Positions 26,488-34,028 of a stretch of 64,000 nt of DNA are shown piece by piece. Position numbers and translations under genes: made by a program. Each line of letters begins with the position of its first letter. Within the stretch, counting starts at the first letter, position 1. The notes below the pieces were generated by a model. That model made no database searches, was not told the origin of the DNA, and worked only from the letters and a program-made list of their open reading frames with translations. The stretch comes from Flavobacteriales bacterium UBA958 (GTDB lineage: Bacteria > Bacteroidota > Bacteroidia > Flavobacteriales_D > Crocinitomicaceae): the NCBI GenBank assembly GCA_002293045.1, contig DBCM01000070.1, positions 13,954 through 77,953 on the forward strand, read 5' to 3'.

Positions 26488-27596
26488 TGGTAATCGCAAT
26501 TAACTGCCGTCACTTAACACCCAAAAAACTCGAAGGATTTGGAACCTACACCTATGCGCTTGTATCTCGTTGGATTACGGAGCACAAAGAGGTAAACTTC
26601 GTACTTATTTTTGATCGCGAGCCGGCGGTTGTGCTTCCGGAATTACCCCATGTTAAAAAAGTAGTTGTTGGTCCACCGACAAGACACCCTCTTTTATATT
26701 GGATTTGGTTTGAATGGTCTATTCCGCGGATATTAAAACAATACCAGGCTACCCTCTTCTTTTCACCGGACGGGTATAATTCCTTGCGCAGTAACATCCC
26801 AAGCGTAATCACCGTGCATGATTTAAACTTTGAGCACAACCCAGCAGACTTACCTAAGGTTATCAGCTGGTATCTTCGAAAATTCGTTCCAAAATTTGTA
26901 GAAAAAGCAACTCGAGTGCTCACGGTATCAGAATATTCTAAGCTGGACATCACAAGGTGCTACACCTGCCCAAGCGAAAAAATTTCTACGGTTTACAATG
27001 GTGCACATGAAATCTATCAGCCCTTATCGGAAGAAGTAATAATCAACACTAGAAAACGCATCAGTAATAATCGCCCCTATTTTTTATTTGTTGGGTCTTT
27101 GCATCCGCGAAAAAATGTACAGCGTTTAATTACGGCCTATCAAGGCATAAATAATCCGTCGGTGGATCTGGTGATTGTTGGGAGTGCCATGTGGCGAGAT
27201 CATCACATTACCGTAGACCCACGTGCTGCGGAACGGATTCATTTCCTGGGGTACTTGGCGCAAAAAGAACTTGCAGAGGTAATGGGTTCTGCGTTGGCCT
27301 TAGCCTATGTTCCGTATTTCGAAGGCTTTGGCATTCCTTTAGTTGAAGCCATGCGATGTGAGATTCCAATCTTGGCAGCAAATACTACCTGTTTACCAGA
27401 AATCGCTGGGGATGCTGCGATTTATTGCGACCCATTCAATGTTCAAGAGATTCAAAAAGGCTTAGAAGAATTGATAGAAAACCATGCGCTGAGGGTACAA
27501 TTAAGTGAAAACAGTAAAAAGAGAGCCGCAGCATTCAGTTGGGATCTAGCTGCTAAGCAATCATGGGAAGTGATTTACACTACCGCAAACACTTAA
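26487..27596 (+). CDS. Glycosyltransferase family 4 protein
   Basis: The 369-residue enzyme has the GT-B fold pattern of GT4 retaining transferases: an N-terminal acceptor domain with an IAINCRHLTPKKLEGFGTY glycine loop, then a C-terminal domain with FLFVGSLHPRKNVQRLI near residue 195 and EGFGIPLVEAMRCEIPILAA near 280-300, where the first glutamate contacts the donor sugar-nucleotide. It probably adds a sugar to a surface polysaccharide, lipid or O-antigen. There is no signal peptide or membrane helix. The first base is shared with the MBL-hydrolase stop, and it overlaps paaD tail-to-tail by 17 bp. Confidence 0.9.
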   Translation: MVIAINCRHLTPKKLEGFGTYTYALVSRWITEHKEVNFVLIFDREPAVVLPELPHVKKVVVGPPTRHPLLYWIWFEWSIPRILKQYQATLFFSPDGYNSLRSNIPSVITVHDLNFEHNPADLPKVISWYLRKFVPKFVEKATRVLTVSEYSKLDITRCYTCPSEKISTVYNGAHEIYQPLSEEVIINTRKRISNNRPYFLFVGSLHPRKNVQRLITAYQGINNPSVDLVIVGSAMWRDHHITVDPRAAERIHFLGYLAQKELAEVMGSALALAYVPYFEGFGIPLVEAMRCEIPILAANTTCLPEIAGDAAIYCDPFNVQEIQKGLEELIENHALRVQLSENSKKRAAAFSWDLAAKQSWEVIYTTANT

Positions 27597-28065
27597 AATA
27601 ATCAAAGGGTTCAAGGCAAACTTGGCATTGATAATGTGCCTTGCAAGCTGTACTTCCAAATTGACTGATCATCTTGGTATTGGTTTCCTTACATTTCGGA
27701 CAAGGCACCACGGGAGGCTTGCTAAACAACACGCTTTTATCTACTTCTTCTACGGGTGGCGCAATGCCATATGCTTCAAGCTTTCGTTTCCCTTCCTCGG
27801 TAATCCAATCGGTAGTCCACGCGGGCGAAAGGGAGGAATTAATGGTAAACTCACTAACTCCATTGGATTTCAACATCTTTGCGATTTCTTCTTCTATGGT
27901 AATCATAGCGGGGCACCCACTGTAGGTTGGTGTAATATCTATAACCCAACCTTTCTCCGTTGAGGCAACCGCTCGTAGAATCCCTAAATCCCGAATGGAT
28001 AACACAGGAATTTCAGGGTCTTTAACCGCATCCAATAGGTTGAGAATTTCTTCCTTCGTTACCAT
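27580..28065 (-). CDS. paaD: Phenylacetyl-CoA epoxidase maturation subunit PaaD
   Basis: The 161-residue protein has an N-terminal MIP18/DUF59 domain (residues about 1-95, including DPEIPVLSIRDLGI and TPTYSGCPAM). A C-terminal zinc ribbon with CPKCKET and CQVCLEPF cysteine pairs follows around 120-155. PaaD is thought to help assemble the iron centre or Fe-S cluster of the phenylacetyl-CoA epoxidase. It is the last gene of paaABCD and overlaps paaC by 7 bp, which is the usual order. The zinc ribbon and position distinguish it from the general SufT/MIP18 proteins. Confidence 0.93.
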   Translation of the reverse strand: MVTKEEILNLLDAVKDPEIPVLSIRDLGILRAVASTEKGWVIDITPTYSGCPAMITIEEEIAKMLKSNGVSEFTINSSLSPAWTTDWITEEGKRKLEAYGIAPPVEEVDKSVLFSKPPVVPCPKCKETNTKMISQFGSTACKAHYQCQVCLEPFDYFKCLR

Positions 28066-28808
28066 TGCATATTGGGATAAGCCCGCTGCATATATTGAAG
28101 TTGGGCCAAAAGAAAGCCCATGTGTTCTGAATGACGCCCTTGCCTCCCTGCACCAAAAAACCCTTGATTTTCTGGTAAGTTAAGTGTTGCAAGGGTTAAC
28201 ACGGCGAGGACTTGTTCCATCCAACGCGGTTTCAAGTCGTGTAAATTGGGAATAACCCCAGCTTTTACCAATTCACTTTCTGTTTCATCCATGTAAAACA
28301 ATTCATCGGTGTATCGCCACAAATCTAAAATTGCGAACTGTGCACGTTCCTTTGATAGCTCCGTACCATCTCCTAAGCGAATAACCCACTCTGAGGAATG
28401 CTTTAAATGATAGCGTGTTTCTTTGAGTGATTTTTCTGCGATTGCAGCTAATTGCACGTCCGTTGAAGTCAATAACTGTTCAAACAATAATTTGCGATAG
28501 GCATCAAAGAAAAATTGACGAACCAAGGTGTCTGCAAAATTGCCATTGGGCTGTTCCACCAAAATAGTGTTTACATATTGGTGCTCTAGGCGTAAAAATG
28601 CTAAGGCATCCGCATCTCTACCTTTACCTTCCAATTGTGCCGCATAGGTATAAATATTGGTTGCTTGACCAATTAAATCCAATGAAATATTCGTGAGGGC
28701 GATGTCTTCTTCGAGAATTGGACCATGACCACATAATTCAGCCAAGCGCTGTCCTAAAATCAAACTATCGTCTCCAATCCGTAATAAAAACTTATAGGTA
28801 TGTTCCAT
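28059..28808 (-). CDS. paaC: Phenylacetyl-CoA epoxidase structural subunit PaaC
   Basis: This 249-residue ferritin-like subunit pairs with PaaA in the epoxidase complex but has no complete metal site; it has a structural role. Recognisable features are LRIGDDSLILGQRLAELCGHGPILEEDIALTNISLDLIGQA near the start, RLEHQYVNTILVEQPNGNFADTLVRQFFFDAY near residue 75-105, and ETRYHLKHSSEWVIRLGDGTELSK near 130-155. The length equals that of known PaaC. It begins 2 bp after paaB ends and overlaps paaD. Confidence 0.95.
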   Translation of the reverse strand: MEHTYKFLLRIGDDSLILGQRLAELCGHGPILEEDIALTNISLDLIGQATNIYTYAAQLEGKGRDADALAFLRLEHQYVNTILVEQPNGNFADTLVRQFFFDAYRKLLFEQLLTSTDVQLAAIAEKSLKETRYHLKHSSEWVIRLGDGTELSKERAQFAILDLWRYTDELFYMDETESELVKAGVIPNLHDLKPRWMEQVLAVLTLATLNLPENQGFFGAGRQGRHSEHMGFLLAQLQYMQRAYPNMQW

Positions 28809-28810
28809 AA

Positions 28811-29098
28811 TTACATGTGTTCAATGCCATCAGGCAGGTCATAAAACGTGGGATGCCGATACACTTTAGAATCTGCGGGCTCAAAATACGCCTCAGAATC
28901 TGAAGGATCAGAAGCCGTAATCAGCGCCGATTGTACCACCCAAATGGAAATCCCTTCGGACCTTCTGGTGTACACATCACGGGCATTTTGCAGAGCCATT
29001 GCGGAGTCTGGAGCTCTCAGGCTTCCAACATGTTTATGGTTAAGTCCTTGTTTGCTACGAATAAAAACTTCCCATAGCGGCCATTCGTTCGTTGACAT
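28811..29098 (-). CDS. paaB: Phenylacetyl-CoA epoxidase small subunit PaaB
   Basis: A 95-residue protein of the size and sequence expected for PaaB: WPLWEVFIRSKQGLNHKHVGSLRAPD at the start, NARDVYTRRSEGISIWVV in the middle. PaaB bridges PaaAC dimers in the epoxidase complex and has no catalytic residues. It starts 20 bp after paaA and ends 2 bp before paaC, in the conserved order paaABCD. Confidence 0.95.
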   Translation of the reverse strand: MSTNEWPLWEVFIRSKQGLNHKHVGSLRAPDSAMALQNARDVYTRRSEGISIWVVQSALITASDPSDSEAYFEPADSKVYRHPTFYDLPDGIEHM

Positions 29099-29118
29099 GG
29101 TATGAAATTTAGATTGTA

Positions 29119-30054
29119 TTACGATTTATGTTTTTTTGCGTAGGCCATGGCAGCTTCTCGAACCCATGCACCCTCTTCTTTTGCCTTTACTCGAGCTTCA
29201 ATGCGCTCCTTGTTGCATGGGCCATTTCCGTTGACCACTTGCCAAAATTCATCCCAATCAATTGCTCCAAAATCATAGTGACCTTTGGCTTCATTCCATT
29301 TCAAGTTAGGATCAGGAATCTTTAACCCAATTAATTCAGCCTGTGGAACTGTTGCATCTACAAACGACTGCCTTAATTCATCATTAGTGAATCGCTTGAT
29401 TCTCCAGCGCATCGATTGTTCGGTATGCTTCGACTCGGCATCGCTTGGTCCAAACATCATTAAGGCCGGCCACCAAAAGCGATTCAGTGCATCTTGCGCC
29501 ATTTCGCGCTGTGCTTCCGTTCCATTCATGAGGGTAGTCATGATTTCATATCCTTGACGTTGATGGAACGATTCTTCTTTACAAATTTTTACCATGGCTC
29601 GGGCATATGGACCGTACGACGTTCTGCACAGAGCTACTTGATTCATGATGGCTGCACCATCAACCAACCAACCAATCGCACCCATATCGGCCCACGACAG
29701 GGTTGGATAATTAAAAATCGAAGAATATTTTACTTTTCCTGAATGAAGATCATCTATGGTTTCTTCTCTACTTATTCCCAAGGTCTCTGTTGCAGAGTAT
29801 AAGTATAAGCCGTGGCCTGCTTCATCTTGCACCTTAGCTAACAATACTGCCTTTCTGCGCAGCGAAGGGGCACGGGTGATCCAATTTCCCTCAGGCAACA
29901 TACCTACAATCTCGCTGTGCGCATGCTGTGAAATCTGCCGAATTAGGGTTTTTCGATAGGTGTCTGGCATCCAATCATTGGGCTCAATTTTAATATCCGC
30001 ATCAATTTTTGCTTGAAATTTCTCTGCTAATTTTTCTTGCGTTAATGTTTCCAT
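29119..30054 (-). CDS. paaA: Phenylacetyl-CoA epoxidase catalytic subunit PaaA
   Basis: PaaA carries the di-iron centre that inserts an oxygen atom into the aromatic ring of phenylacetyl-CoA. The ferritin-like iron ligands are visible: a [13 protein letters not shown] motif near residue 75-85 and [17 protein letters not shown] near 155-170, both ExxH. The C-terminal part with [22 protein letters not shown] is typical. The ATG at 30054 (311 residues) is preferred to one three codons earlier, but either would work. It is the first gene of the minus-strand paaABCD operon, behind TATATTTG at 30072-30079, and diverges from the paaE genes. Confidence 0.95.
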   Translation of the reverse strand: METLTQEKLAEKFQAKIDADIKIEPNDWMPDTYRKTLIRQISQHAHSEIVGMLPEGNWITRAPSLRRKAVLLAKVQDEAGHGLYLYSATETLGISREETIDDLHSGKVKYSSIFNYPTLSWADMGAIGWLVDGAAIMNQVALCRTSYGPYARAMVKICKEESFHQRQGYEIMTTLMNGTEAQREMAQDALNRFWWPALMMFGPSDAESKHTEQSMRWRIKRFTNDELRQSFVDATVPQAELIGLKIPDPNLKWNEAKGHYDFGAIDWDEFWQVVNGNGPCNKERIEARVKAKEEGAWVREAAMAYAKKHKS

Positions 30055-30071
30055 GTCTTCCAATTATTACA

Positions 30072-30079
30072 CAAATATA
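30072..30079 (-). promoter_or_regulatory. -7 promoter box of paaABCD
   Basis: TATATTTG on the minus strand, 17 bp before the paaA ATG; a full TAnnTTTG match. No well-spaced -33 TTG, which suggests dependence on an activator. Confidence 0.5.
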
Positions 30080-30110
30080 CTCAAATCAAATCCTAAAAAA
30101 ATGGGTAAAA

Positions 30111-30126
30111 TTCTAGTGCATCAGAA
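30111..30126. promoter_or_regulatory. Possible operator between divergent paa promoters
   Basis: TTCTAGTGCATCAGAA is an imperfect 16-bp palindrome (TTCT/AGAA outer arms, TGCA centre). It lies between the two divergent -7 boxes at 30072 and 30167. A second palindrome, TTCATATGAA, is at 30135-30144. Either could bind a regulator of the paa genes; no factor is known from the sequence. Confidence 0.3.
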
Positions 30127-30166
30127 TCTTATTTTTCATATGAACAAGAGTTCGAATTGATTTGTT

Positions 30167-30174
30167 TAATTTTG
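30167..30174 (+). promoter_or_regulatory. -7 promoter box of paaE
   Basis: TAATTTTG, a full TAnnTTTG match, 17 bp before the ATG at 30192. Its position rules out the upstream start at 30162, which would precede the transcript. Confidence 0.5.
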
Positions 30175-30191
30175 GCCACACAATACGTGAT

Positions 30192-31259
30192 ATGTCTCTT
30201 AAATTTCATTCCATTACACTTTCAGCAATTCGCTCATTGACGGACGATTCGGCAGAATTTTCATTTAATATCCCCTCTGATTTACAGGGCTTATTTTCCT
30301 ACAAAGCCGGACAATATCTAACGTTTAAAGCCCATATTAATGGGGAAGAAGTTCGGCGTTCATATTCCTTGTGCAGTGCCCCTCATGAAGGACAGTGGCA
30401 AGTCGGTATAAAGCGCGTTACTTCTGGCCTTTTTTCTAATTACGCCATGGATCACTTGCATGCGGGCGCAACGTTAGAAGTAATGCCCCCAGCGGGAAAC
30501 TTCAAATACGAAACGAATCCTTCCGCAAATAAGCACATTGTTTTATTTGCCGCGGGAAGTGGCATCACCCCTATCTTATCCATTGCCAAAACGATTTTAC
30601 ATGACGAACCCCATTCTTCCGTGACATTATTCTTCGGAAATAAAGGATTTTCAAAAGTGATGTTCGCAGAAGAATTGGAACAACTAAAAAACAACTACCT
30701 CACCCGCTTTCGTCTTTTTCATGTATTTAGTCAAGAAAGCCAGGGCATTCCGATTCAAAAAGGCCGAATTGATCAAGAACGATTAGCTGACTTACACCGT
30801 GCATTTTTAACTCACGATACCATCGATGGTGTGTATGTGTGTGGTCCCGAGGAAATGATCTTGAACGTAAAATCCTTTTTTGAAGAAAAGGGAATTGCTT
30901 CAGGTCAAATTCATTTCGAATTGTTTCATTCAGGCAAGGCAAAAAGCTCCGGGACGACCGAAGACATTCGAAAGGTAAGTACTTGTGAGGTTGAACTAAT
31001 TATTGACGACGACTCTATTTACTTTCAAATGGAAGCGTCGGATAAAAACTTATTAGACGCAGCGCAACGTGCCGGAGCCGATGTACCGTTCGCCTGTAAA
31101 GGAGGCGTATGTTGTACATGCAAGGCAAAGATATTAGAAGGAGAAGCCGAAATGTTAGTAAATTATGCCCTGGAGCCTGAGGAGGTGGAAATGGGGTATG
31201 TATTGACCTGTCAAGCTATACCCACCAGCAATAAAATAACCATCTCATTTGACGAATAA
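30192..31259 (+). CDS. paaE: Phenylacetyl-CoA epoxidase reductase PaaE
   Basis: PaaE passes electrons from NADPH through FAD and a 2Fe-2S cluster to the di-iron centre of PaaA. In the 355-residue protein the FAD-binding RRSYSLCSAP is near residue 54 and the NAD(P) motif GSGITPILS is near 121. The C-terminal plant-type ferredoxin domain has CKGGVCCTC near 301-309 and the fourth cysteine in LTCQA near 339. The NYALEPEEVEMGYVLTCQA stretch matches known PaaE closely. It diverges from paaABCD and is followed after one base by a paralogue, so it heads a second transcript. Confidence 0.93.
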   Translation: MSLKFHSITLSAIRSLTDDSAEFSFNIPSDLQGLFSYKAGQYLTFKAHINGEEVRRSYSLCSAPHEGQWQVGIKRVTSGLFSNYAMDHLHAGATLEVMPPAGNFKYETNPSANKHIVLFAAGSGITPILSIAKTILHDEPHSSVTLFFGNKGFSKVMFAEELEQLKNNYLTRFRLFHVFSQESQGIPIQKGRIDQERLADLHRAFLTHDTIDGVYVCGPEEMILNVKSFFEEKGIASGQIHFELFHSGKAKSSGTTEDIRKVSTCEVELIIDDDSIYFQMEASDKNLLDAAQRAGADVPFACKGGVCCTCKAKILEGEAEMLVNYALEPEEVEMGYVLTCQAIPTSNKITISFDE

Positions 31260-31260
31260 C

Positions 31261-32304
31261 ATGGGAATCTTTTCATTTTTAACCGGGAGTAAAACACTGC
31301 AGTGGGCCTCCCTCAACGTAACGAAAAAAGAACAACTCTCCGAAGACTTCGTGGTCTTAACCCTAGAGAAAAACAGCAAAGATTCCTTTGAAACGAATTT
31401 TACACCCGGACAATACGTTACCCTAGAAATTGAGCAAAAAGGAGTTCAAATTAGGAGGTCGTACTCCATCTGTGGAAAATCCGAAAATGGCTTCAAAATT
31501 GGTGTAAAGCGAATCGAAGGGGGGCAAATGTCTCCGTATCTGCATGATCATTTATCGCTTGGAGCAACTATACGCGTTCACATACCTGAAGGTAATTTTA
31601 TTTTAAACGGGGAGCAGCATATTTGTGCCTTCGTTGCCGGAAGTGGAATAACACCGGTTGCCTCTATGATCGAAGCGCATCATCCAGGGAAAAGTTTCAG
31701 GGTGTTTTTTGGGGTGAAACGAGCGAGCGATGTAGTGTTTAAGTCGCTTCTTGACGCCATTAAATCCACCGTGTATCTCAGTCAAGAACACCAAGAAGGG
31801 TACAAACATGGACGCTTAACCTACGATGCTTTAATGGAGGAATTGAAAGCAGATTTATCACTCCTTCAAGCCGATGTTTATTTGTTGTGTGGCCCCATTG
31901 AATTCATGCAAGAAATAGAGCGGGGCTTATTATTTTTTGGAGTGCCTGAAACAAAGATTAAACGAGAGTATTTTACCCCCCCGAAAAAGGAACTTACCAA
32001 GGACAACACAAATAAAATCAATGGGCCGGTAGCCATTACCGCTATCTTGGATGGTCAAACCCACGAATTCACCTTTCAAGCAGGTAAGAAAACTTTATTG
32101 GAAGGACTTGAAGAACAACGCTTAGATCCACCCTATTCTTGTCGCGGAGGGGTGTGCAGTTCTTGCCGAGCAAAAGTTACTTCCGGAAAGGTAAGCATGC
32201 GCCAGAATTATACCTTAACAGATAAAGAAGTCGCCGCTGGGTATATCCTAACCTGCCAATCCGATCCGTGTTCAGAAACTGTAAGCATAAGCTTTGATGA
32301 ATAA
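31261..32304 (+). CDS. Second PaaE-like ferredoxin reductase
   Basis: A 347-residue paralogue of the preceding gene with the same order of domains: FAD site RRSYSICGK near residue 65, NAD(P) site GSGITPVAS near 127, and a 2Fe-2S domain with CRGGVCSSC near 293-301 and a fourth cysteine in LTCQS. All cofactor motifs are intact, so it should be active, but overall identity is clearly below that of a recent duplicate. The N-terminal extension MGIFSFLTGSKTLQW differs. It begins 1 bp after paaE and overlaps the SDR gene by 8 bp. It could serve the epoxidase under other conditions or feed another oxygenase. Confidence 0.88.
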   Translation: MGIFSFLTGSKTLQWASLNVTKKEQLSEDFVVLTLEKNSKDSFETNFTPGQYVTLEIEQKGVQIRRSYSICGKSENGFKIGVKRIEGGQMSPYLHDHLSLGATIRVHIPEGNFILNGEQHICAFVAGSGITPVASMIEAHHPGKSFRVFFGVKRASDVVFKSLLDAIKSTVYLSQEHQEGYKHGRLTYDALMEELKADLSLLQADVYLLCGPIEFMQEIERGLLFFGVPETKIKREYFTPPKKELTKDNTNKINGPVAITAILDGQTHEFTFQAGKKTLLEGLEEQRLDPPYSCRGGVCSSCRAKVTSGKVSMRQNYTLTDKEVAAGYILTCQSDPCSETVSISFDE

Positions 32305-32986
32305 GTACATTGTTGTTTGCGGGACGTCAAGAGGTATTGGAAAAGCAATACTCTCTCATTTATCCATAAACCCGGAACTTCACATCCTTGCTCTCAGTAG
32401 AGACATCACCGCTTTGGCAGAAATGTATGCGGATAACCAACGTGTTACGCTGATTCCATTCGACTTAACGCTGCCGGTGGAGCCTCAGCTTAATGAGCAA
32501 TTTAAAGAAATTAAAGCCATTCATGGATTGATCAACAACGCCGGGTATCTGGAACAAGGCACAGCAGAAACCCTCTCCATAGAAGCTTACCACCGATGTA
32601 TGCAAACTAATTTTTTCGGACCGGTTGCTTTAATTCAATGGCTATTTCCAAGACTGGTAGCGGGTAAAGCGCATGTAGTGAATATTAGTACCATGGGTGC
32701 TTATCAAGGGAGCGTAAAATTTCCAGGGCTTTCAGCCTATGCAGCGTCGAAGGCAGCAATAACAAATTTCACGGAAGTCTTTGCAGAGGAACAAAAAGAC
32801 AGCGGAATTCGAATGAATTGCCTGTGCTTAGGCGCAGTGAATACCGAGATGCTTCGAGAAGCATTCCCCGGCTATGTAGCTTCGACCAGTGCTGAAGAAA
32901 TGGGTTCGTATATTGCTGAATTCACGTTGCGAAGCGGACAGGTTTTTAATGGGAAAATCCTTCCGGTATCGTCGAGCACCCCCTGA
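32297..32986 (+). CDS. SDR-family oxidoreductase
   Basis: A 229-residue short-chain dehydrogenase/reductase with a Rossmann fold: GTSRGIG at residues 8-14 binds the nicotinamide cofactor, NNAG near 80, the catalytic serine in VNISTMG near 132, and YAASK near 149-153. The substrate is not predictable. The ATG at 32297 is preferred to a TTG one codon earlier. It overlaps the second paaE-like gene by 8 bp and so shares its transcript. In a phenylacetate locus it could act on a pathway intermediate, but SDR enzymes are too diverse to say. Confidence 0.88.
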   Translation: MNKYIVVCGTSRGIGKAILSHLSINPELHILALSRDITALAEMYADNQRVTLIPFDLTLPVEPQLNEQFKEIKAIHGLINNAGYLEQGTAETLSIEAYHRCMQTNFFGPVALIQWLFPRLVAGKAHVVNISTMGAYQGSVKFPGLSAYAASKAAITNFTEVFAEEQKDSGIRMNCLCLGAVNTEMLREAFPGYVASTSAEEMGSYIAEFTLRSGQVFNGKILPVSSSTP

Positions 32987-32997
32987 GCGAAAAGCAC

Positions 32998-33028
32998 TTT
33001 GTTTTCATTGGCATTTTTGATACATTTA
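32998..33028 (+). promoter_or_regulatory. Promoter of the PorP-like gene
   Basis: TTTG at 32998-33001 and TACATTTA at 33021-33028 (one mismatch to TAnnTTTG) are 19 bp apart, the normal spacing, and the GTG start follows 4 bp later. Confidence 0.5.
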
Positions 33029-33032
33029 CAAG

Positions 33033-34028
33033 GTGAAGCGAATTGTTATACTTAGTGCGTTAGTGGTAAATTTCATGGTTTATGGACAAGACATCCATTG
33101 GTCACAATTCAACGACAATCCCATCTTTCAAAATCCAGCAAATACGGGAGAATTTAATGGGGATACACGATTCATAGGAAATTTCCGAGATCAGTGGCGC
33201 AGTGTTTCTGTTCCATTTCAAACATTCAATGTGTGTGTTGATCGAAAAGCAAAGCATTTCAATTACGGGCTATTCATGTTTCATGATCAAGCGGGAGATG
33301 GCACGCTTAAAACCATTGAAGCGATGGTTACCTTGTCAAAAACATTTAAAATCACCCCAGACTCCCTTCATATTATCACAGGAGGCATCAACCTAGGCAT
33401 CAATCACAGGCAAGTAAATACAGACGCGTTCTACTTTGACTCCCAATACAACGGGTACATCTTTAATCCCTTATTGCCCACCAATGAAACGTTTCAAACA
33501 GATCGTAAAACCAATGCCAATCTTGGGGTAGGTGCACAATACGGACTGAATATCTCTTCTCGCCATTACCTAAAAGTAGGATTAAGCGCATTTAATTTAA
33601 ATCAACCGAACCAAGGATTTTATCAGGATGTCATTAAGCGAGACCTACGATGGGTCTGGCAAGTTAAATATAGCCAGGCAATCAATGCACGCTGGGATAT
33701 CTTGCCTTCGTTACAATATTCCAAACAAGGAACATACGATGAATTAATGTTGGGCAGTTCTGTACGGTACTATTTACCAGGAAGCAATCGAAATTACATT
33801 CACAAGGCATTATTGGCGGGCGTTTGGTCGCGTGCTAGAGATGCACAGATTTTATCGGTTGGCTGTGAATACAAGGACTGGTTTGTTGGTTTAAGTTATG
33901 ACATTAATACCTCAAAGTTAGTGCCCGCAAGCAAAGCACGTGGAGGCTTTGAAATTGCCGTTCGTTATATCATGTATCGTTTTAAACCGAAGCGAATTGA
34001 CCATCGCGTATGCCCAGACTTTATCTAA
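33033..34028 (+). CDS. PorP/SprF-family type IX secretion membrane protein
   Basis: A 331-residue outer-membrane beta-barrel protein of the PorP/SprF family, which works with T9SS and with surface adhesins. It has a signal peptide (KRIVILSALVVNFMVYGQ) and then the family start QDIHWSQFNDNPIFQNPANTGEFNGDTRFIGNFRDQWRS compressed over residues 20-58. Further on come NLGVGAQYGL and the end block GGFEIAVRYIMYRF. The start is GTG, 4 bp after a promoter box. It overlaps the next gene by 19 bp; pairing of PorP with a TPR/PD40/OmpA protein is usual in Bacteroidota. The short linked gene pair suggests a dedicated accessory set, not the core T9SS locus. Confidence 0.92.
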   Translation: MKRIVILSALVVNFMVYGQDIHWSQFNDNPIFQNPANTGEFNGDTRFIGNFRDQWRSVSVPFQTFNVCVDRKAKHFNYGLFMFHDQAGDGTLKTIEAMVTLSKTFKITPDSLHIITGGINLGINHRQVNTDAFYFDSQYNGYIFNPLLPTNETFQTDRKTNANLGVGAQYGLNISSRHYLKVGLSAFNLNQPNQGFYQDVIKRDLRWVWQVKYSQAINARWDILPSLQYSKQGTYDELMLGSSVRYYLPGSNRNYIHKALLAGVWSRARDAQILSVGCEYKDWFVGLSYDINTSKLVPASKARGGFEIAVRYIMYRFKPKRIDHRVCPDFI

